From Muribaculaceae bacterium (lineage in GTDB: Bacteria; Bacteroidota; Bacteroidia; Bacteroidales; Muribaculaceae), in assembly GCA_029060585.1 (NCBI GenBank), contig JAIDTS010000512.1:1-10585 (forward strand): DNA of 10,585 nucleotides. The letters are read 5' to 3'. The position numbers and the translations under genes were made by a program. Below, piece after piece: positions 6,331 through 10,585 of this stretch; within the stretch, counting starts at the first letter, position 1; each line of letters opens with the position of its first letter. The notes below the pieces were generated by a model, which did no database searches, was not told the origin of the DNA, and saw only the letters and a list, made by a program, of their open reading frames with translations.

Positions 6331-7527
6331 ATGGGAAAAGTCGTTATCATCGGCGCCGGCGGCGTCGGCACAGTTGTAGCGCATAAGTGCGCACAGCATC
6401 CCGAGGTGTTTAATGAAATCGTGATCGCCTCCCGTACGAAATCAAAATGCGACGCTCTCGCAGCCAAGATCGGCGCAAAGAATATCACTACAGACAGCGT
6501 CGATGCTGACGAGGTGGACCAGATCGTGGAGCTTTTCAACCGACACAAACCCGACATCTGCATCAACGTGGCCCTGCCCTATCAGGACCTGACCATCATG
6601 GAGGCGTGCCTGAAGTGTGGAGTCAACTACCTTGACACTGCCAACTACGAGCCCAAGGACGAAGCTCATTTCGAATACAGCTGGCAGTGGGCCTACCGTA
6701 AGCGCTTCGAAGACGCAGGACTGACGGCTATCCTCGGGTGCGGGTTCGACCCCGGTGTGAGCGCAGTCTTCACTGCCTATGCAGCCAAACATCACTTCAA
6801 AGAGATGCACTACCTCGACATAGTAGACTGCAACGCCGGCAACCACGGCAAGGCTTTCGCAACAAACTTCAACCCTGAGATCAACATCCGCGAGATCACC
6901 CAGAAAGGGAAATACTGGGAAGACGGCAAGTGGGTGGAGACCGAGAACCTCGAGATCCACAAGCCCCTCAACTATCCCAACATTGGCGAGCGTGAAAGCT
7001 ATCTCCTCTACCACGAAGAACTTGAGAGCCTCGTGCAGAACTTCCCGACCATCAAGCGTGCACGCTTCTGGATGACATTCGGCCAGGAATACCTCACCCA
7101 TCTCCGCGTGATCCAGGACATAGGCATGGCAAGAATCGATCCGGTGATGTATAACGGCCAGGAGATCATACCCATCCAGTTCCTGAAGGCCGTGCTCCCC
7201 GATCCCGGCTCCCTCGGAGAGAACTACACCGGTGAGACCTCGATCGGCTGCCGCATCCGCGGTATAGACAAACAGGGTAAAGAATCTACTTACTACATCT
7301 ACAACAACTGCTCTCACGAAGAGGCCTACAAAGAGACCGGCGCCCAGGCTGTAAGCTACACAACCGGCGTTCCGGCCATGGTCGGAGCCATGATGTTCCT
7401 GACCGGTAAATGGGTTATGCCGGGTGTACACAACGTTGAGGAATTCGATCCTGATCCATTCCTGGAGACATTGGCTGTCAACGGACTTCCCTGGCACGTG
7501 ATCGTAGACGGCGATATCGAGCTGTAA
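6331..7527 (+). CDS. Carboxynorspermidine/carboxyspermidine dehydrogenase (saccharopine dehydrogenase family)
   Basis: This 398-residue cytoplasmic enzyme matches the carboxynorspermidine synthase group of the saccharopine dehydrogenase family. These enzymes use NADPH to condense aspartate semialdehyde with a diamine (putrescine or diaminopropane), giving carboxyspermidine or carboxynorspermidine, which a separate decarboxylase then converts to the polyamine. Evidence is the Rossmann motif GAGGVG at residues 8-13, INVALPYQDLTIMEACL and VNYLDTANYEP near 78-107, LGCGFDPGVSAVF at 135-147, and the C-terminal NGLPWHVI at 384-391. The length equals the family norm. Saccharopine dehydrogenase proper is the alternative but is less likely in Bacteroidales, which are known to use the carboxyspermidine route. 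The decarboxylase gene is not in this window. The gene has its own promoter box; a heptamer array begins on its stop codon. Confidence 0.9.
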   Translation: MGKVVIIGAGGVGTVVAHKCAQHPEVFNEIVIASRTKSKCDALAAKIGAKNITTDSVDADEVDQIVELFNRHKPDICINVALPYQDLTIMEACLKCGVNYLDTANYEPKDEAHFEYSWQWAYRKRFEDAGLTAILGCGFDPGVSAVFTAYAAKHHFKEMHYLDIVDCNAGNHGKAFATNFNPEINIREITQKGKYWEDGKWVETENLEIHKPLNYPNIGERESYLLYHEELESLVQNFPTIKRARFWMTFGQEYLTHLRVIQDIGMARIDPVMYNGQEIIPIQFLKAVLPDPGSLGENYTGETSIGCRIRGIDKQGKESTYYIYNNCSHEEAYKETGAQAVSYTTGVPAMVGAMMFLTGKWVMPGVHNVEEFDPDPFLETLAVNGLPWHVIVDGDIEL

Positions 7528-7582
7528 GTCTTAAGTCTTGAGTCTTGAGTCTTAAGTATCTGACAATTTGAGTTAAGTCTGA
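7527..7582. repeat. Heptamer tandem array E (AGTCTTR type)
   Basis: The units AGTCTTA, AGTCTTG, AGTCTTG, AGTCTTA, AGTATCT run without a break from 7527 to 7561, starting on the last A of the TAA stop. Two degenerate units follow, then AGTCTGA at 7576-7582, still in the same 7-bp phase. The GH31 start codon comes three bases later. A leader of this kind fills the entire 58-base gap. Confidence 0.8.
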
Positions 7583-7585
7583 CTT

Positions 7586-10009
7586 ATGAGAAAAGCATCC
7601 ATCTGCATAGCGATGGCGGCTGCGGCTACGGCTGCAGCCGCCTTCTCCGCACATACGGAGAAAGCAACAAATGAAACCTACCGAGTAGTCACCGGCAAAG
7701 GAGTGATCGAAGTGATTCCCCTGAGCAACGACGTCTTCCGCATCTGCGAACTGGAAAGCCTCGAGGCACCGACACCGACAGCAACACAAGCGGCAGCCAT
7801 GCAGACCGATCGGAAAGGGAACATCCACTCATGGGCCAACGCAGACAGATTCGTCATCGAGTCTCCCACGACGAAAGTGGAAGTCGACAAAAAGAACGGC
7901 AAGGTGACATTCTACGACCAGGAGGGCAACCTACTGCTTTCGGAAGCCGACGGAGTGAAGGCAGACGGCAGCGAGCAGACTCTTTCATTCCTAACTCCTG
8001 AGGGTGACAACTTCTACGGGACAGGGGAAAGAGGACACAGCCTGACGCTCAACGGAACGGAAATGATGCTGTGGAACCGCGCCAACTATGGATATACGGA
8101 CGGCGACGAACGTCTCAGCCAGGCCAACATCAACATGCCTTATATTGTGAGCGACAATGGTTTCGGACTTCTGATCGATGACTACGCCAAGGCACGGCTT
8201 ACTCTCGGAACAGACACCATACTCTACCGTACAATATCGCGTAAGCCACTCAGCTACTACTTCATCAACGGAGGGGATGGCACCCTCGCGAGCGCCACAT
8301 TCTCATTCACCGAACTGACCGGCAAGCAGCCCCTCCCTCCCTTCTGGACAATGGGCTACATCACCTCTAAATACGGCTACCACAACCAGAACGAGGCCTA
8401 TGGAGCGATCGACTCGCTGAAGCAGAGGGACTATCCCGTAGACGGAATGGTGCTCGACCTCTACTGGTATGGAGTCGAGACCGATATGGGGCGCCTCGAA
8501 TGGGACAAGAAGCAATGGCCCGACCACAAGAAGATGCTCGACGACATGAACGCACAGGGTATACACATCGTGCCCATCCATCAGCCCTACATCAACAAGA
8601 CAGGCGCGATGGACAACTATACCCTACTTGAGAACAAGGGACTCCTGACCAAGGACGCCGACGGAAAGACAAAAGATGTCACCACCTGGGTGGGAGACGC
8701 CGGAATGTTTGACATCGCAAATCCCGACACACGCCAATGGATGTGGGACCGCATGAAACCGCTTACTGCCGAAGGACTGTCAGGATGGTGGGGTGACTTA
8801 GGGGAACCTGAGGTGCACCCGCTCGAGATAGTGCACGCCAACGGCGAGACCGCCGAGGAATACCACAACGTCTACGGCAACGAATGGAGCAAGATGATCT
8901 ACGACGGGCTGCGCAAGGACTTCCCGGATATGCGCCCCATGCTGATGATGAGGGGAGGCACAACCGGACTTCACCGCTACGGTGTATTCCCCTGGACATC
9001 CGACGTGTCACGCTCATGGGGAGGGCTTCAGGCTCAGAACAAATTGATGCTCAATTCAGGACTTTCAGGACTTGGATATATGAGCAACGACGTAGGTGGA
9101 TTCGCAGTAGATCCAGACAAGCCTTACGATCCGGAGCTATACGTCAGATGGATTCAGGCCGGGACATTCTCTCCGATACTCCGCACCCACGCACAAGACC
9201 GTCCGGAGCCCTACCACTACCCGACGCAGGAGTCTATAATCAAGAAGTTCATCCGGATGCGCTATGAATGGCTTCCCTACAACTATACGCTGGCTTATGA
9301 GAACTCAGCCTACGGCATGCCTCTCATGCGCACACTCAATTTCCACGGAGACAACGAAGACAAAGGGAAATACGCAAATATCAGCGATGAATACCTTTGG
9401 GGTGAAGAGGTGCTAGTAGCACCGGTCATGACCCAGGGAGCAAGGAGCCGCAAGGTAGTGTTTCCGGCAGGAACATGGATCGACTGGAACAATCCTGCGA
9501 AGACTTTCCAGGGAGGCACTACAGCCACAGTGGCGGCTCCACTTAACACACTCCCTCTCTTCGTCAAGGCCGGAAGCTTCATCCCACAGTATCCCAAGAA
9601 AATCGAGAACACGTCGGAGTACGACCCGACGCTACTTACCGTCAAATATTTCCCGAGGAAGGAATGGAGCAACTACCAGCTCTTCGACGACGACCGTCAG
9701 TCTCCTTCATCGCTTGAGGACGGCGAGTATCAGCTGACCACATTCAGCGGCTCCAAGCAAGGAAACGAAATCTACGTCAACATCGACTCTGAAGGAAGCT
9801 ATAGAGGAATGCCTGAGGTGAGGATGATCACCCTCGAGATCGTAGGGGTCGCAAATCCAAAAGGAGTAGAGCTTGACGGCAACAGACTCGAAAGAATGGT
9901 CTCGGCTAAGGCAATCAGGCAATATGGCTACAGCTATGACGCGGCCAAACGGACCATCAACGTGGTATTCCCCTACAGCAACCGCAAGACATCGATCAAG
10001 GTGTTTTGA
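7586..10009 (+). CDS. Exported GH31 alpha-glucosidase
   Basis: The 807-residue enzyme is a family 31 glycoside hydrolase, which removes alpha-linked glucose (or in some members xylose) from non-reducing ends with retention. An Ala-rich signal peptide (about residues 1-22, no lipobox Cys) indicates the periplasm. An N-terminal beta-sandwich (about 30-245, with NFYGTGERG at 142-150) precedes the (beta/alpha)8 barrel beginning PPFWTMGYITSKYGY (251-265). GWWGDLGEPE (400-409) carries the nucleophile Asp404 and FPWTSDVSRSWGGL (468-481) the acid/base Asp473; HAQDRPEP (535-542) is also typical. C-terminal beta domains run from about 610 to the end. The overall match is to alpha-glucosidases more than alpha-xylosidases, though specificity is an inference. 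It could finish the breakdown of oligosaccharides released by the GH13 enzyme. Its start is the first ATG after array E, and no independent promoter is evident. Confidence 0.93.
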   Translation: MRKASICIAMAAAATAAAAFSAHTEKATNETYRVVTGKGVIEVIPLSNDVFRICELESLEAPTPTATQAAAMQTDRKGNIHSWANADRFVIESPTTKVEVDKKNGKVTFYDQEGNLLLSEADGVKADGSEQTLSFLTPEGDNFYGTGERGHSLTLNGTEMMLWNRANYGYTDGDERLSQANINMPYIVSDNGFGLLIDDYAKARLTLGTDTILYRTISRKPLSYYFINGGDGTLASATFSFTELTGKQPLPPFWTMGYITSKYGYHNQNEAYGAIDSLKQRDYPVDGMVLDLYWYGVETDMGRLEWDKKQWPDHKKMLDDMNAQGIHIVPIHQPYINKTGAMDNYTLLENKGLLTKDADGKTKDVTTWVGDAGMFDIANPDTRQWMWDRMKPLTAEGLSGWWGDLGEPEVHPLEIVHANGETAEEYHNVYGNEWSKMIYDGLRKDFPDMRPMLMMRGGTTGLHRYGVFPWTSDVSRSWGGLQAQNKLMLNSGLSGLGYMSNDVGGFAVDPDKPYDPELYVRWIQAGTFSPILRTHAQDRPEPYHYPTQESIIKKFIRMRYEWLPYNYTLAYENSAYGMPLMRTLNFHGDNEDKGKYANISDEYLWGEEVLVAPVMTQGARSRKVVFPAGTWIDWNNPAKTFQGGTTATVAAPLNTLPLFVKAGSFIPQYPKKIENTSEYDPTLLTVKYFPRKEWSNYQLFDDDRQSPSSLEDGEYQLTTFSGSKQGNEIYVNIDSEGSYRGMPEVRMITLEIVGVANPKGVELDGNRLERMVSAKAIRQYGYSYDAAKRTINVVFPYSNRKTSIKVF

Positions 10010-10014
10010 GTTTT

Positions 10015-10035
10015 ACGTTGGACGTTGGACGTATT
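10015..10035. repeat. Heptamer tandem array F (ACGTTGG type)
   Basis: Units are ACGTTGG, ACGTTGG, ACGTATT. The stretch GTTTTACGTTGGACGTT at 10010-10026 is also present at 3724-3740 in array C, so the two arrays share origin despite lying more than 6 kb apart. It occupies the first half of the 49-base gap after the GH31 stop codon. Confidence 0.7.
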
Positions 10036-10058
10036 TAATTTAAGATTTACAGTAAATT

Positions 10059-10585
10059 ATGATGATAAAGAGAACTTCAATGGCCGCAGCGGCCATAGCA
10101 TTGTCGGCAGCCACCGCGCTCGCCTGCACCAACTTCATCGTCGGCAAGAAAGCCTCGGCCGACGGGAGCGTTATGATAACCTACGCTGCAGACTCACACA
10201 CGCTCTACGGCGATCTTTCGCATACTCCGGCAGCTGTACACAAGGATGGTGCTATGCGCAAGGTTGTAGAATGGGACACCGGCAAATACCTCGGCGACAT
10301 TCCTCAGCCGAAGGAGACCTACAACGTTGTAGGCAATATGAACCAGTATCAGGTAGCTATCGGCGAGACCACCTGGGGAGGACGCGAGGAATTGCTCGAC
10401 ACTACCGGAAACGCCATCATAGACTACGGCTCACTGATCCAGATAGCCCTTGAGCGCTCGAAGTCGGCACCGGAAGCGATCGACGTGATGACAAGCCTCG
10501 TGGAGCAGTACGGTTATGCCTCTGAAGGAGAATCCTTCACCATCGCCGACAAGAACGAAGTGTGGGTGATGGACATGATCGGCAA
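10059..10585 (+). CDS. Exported C69-family dipeptidase, 3' end outside window
   Basis: The visible 175 residues are the N-terminal part of a peptidase family C69 (PepD-type) dipeptidase, an N-terminal-nucleophile hydrolase that cleaves dipeptides. The reading frame is open to the window edge. It begins with a signal peptide of about 22 residues ending A-L-A, immediately followed by Cys23 in CTNFIVGKKASADGS, the family signature in which the cysteine is the catalytic nucleophile. Signal peptidase cleavage after ALA would expose that Cys as the new N-terminus, so export and activation would coincide. Conserved family segments such as QVAIGETTWGGREEL and the DYGSLIQIALERSKSAPEAI helix follow. 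The start may be the ATG at 10059 or the adjacent one at 10062. Family members are usually about 450-550 residues, so most of the gene is missing. Lipidation of Cys23 is the alternative, but the lipobox is poor (Ala at -3). Confidence 0.88.
   Translation, partial: MMIKRTSMAAAAIALSAATALACTNFIVGKKASADGSVMITYAADSHTLYGDLSHTPAAVHKDGAMRKVVEWDTGKYLGDIPQPKETYNVVGNMNQYQVAIGETTWGGREELLDTTGNAIIDYGSLIQIALERSKSAPEAIDVMTSLVEQYGYASEGESFTIADKNEVWVMDMIG

Noticed and set aside
6442..7497. A 351-codon open frame antisense to the polyamine dehydrogenase gene
   Set aside because: It lies wholly inside a well-supported gene on the opposite strand, its translation is Val/His/Glu-rich without family motifs, and such frames arise from the codon bias of the true gene.
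10025..10453. A 142-codon plus-strand frame starting inside the final heptamer array
   Set aside because: The overlapping frame from 10059 has a signal peptide and clear C69 dipeptidase motifs and stays open to the window end; the other frame is Arg/His-rich without motifs.

Overview
The window looks like chromosomal DNA from a gut-type Bacteroidales bacterium, and the fairly GC-rich coding sequence would fit the Muribaculaceae or a relative (inference). The signs are the Bacteroidetes -7 promoter box TAnnTTTG upstream of a tRNA and of a dehydrogenase gene, A/T-rich gene leaders without Shine-Dalgarno sequences, several exported lipoproteins, and protein families typical of the order. I see no phage, transposase, CRISPR array, toxin-antitoxin pair or recognisable defence system.

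Layout. On the minus strand lie a tRNA-Gln(TTG) with a well-formed promoter (5-148) and a uridine-phosphorylase-type nucleoside phosphorylase (247-1119). A 150-base divergent region (1120-1269) holds a 7-bp-period repeat and a perfect 9-bp inverted repeat. Everything to the right is on the plus strand: an acidic conserved protein of unknown function (1270-2088), the 16S rRNA 2'-O-methyltransferase gene rsmI four bases after it (2093-2761), a coiled-coil lipoprotein (2862-3722), a secreted GH13 neopullulanase/alpha-amylase (3793-5664) and a small SPOR-type lipoprotein (5689-6228). A strong intrinsic terminator (6251-6287) closes this group and runs into a promoter box (6290-6297). That promoter serves a carboxynorspermidine/carboxyspermidine dehydrogenase (6331-7527), followed by an exported GH31 alpha-glucosidase (7586-10009) and the start of an exported C69-family dipeptidase (10059 to the window edge).

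How the genes fit together. The GH13 and GH31 enzymes together could take alpha-glucans or maltodextrins to glucose in the periplasm, although no SusC/SusD-like uptake pair is present here. The dehydrogenase belongs to the alternative spermidine route, the phosphorylase to nucleoside salvage, and RsmI to ribosome maturation, so most of the window is housekeeping and nutrient processing.

The most unusual signal is not a gene. Every intergenic gap between about 20 and 150 bases, except the one holding the terminator and promoter, contains a short tandem array with a 7-bp period. The heptamer sequence differs from gap to gap, while the period stays the same, and the arrays often begin at the preceding stop codon.
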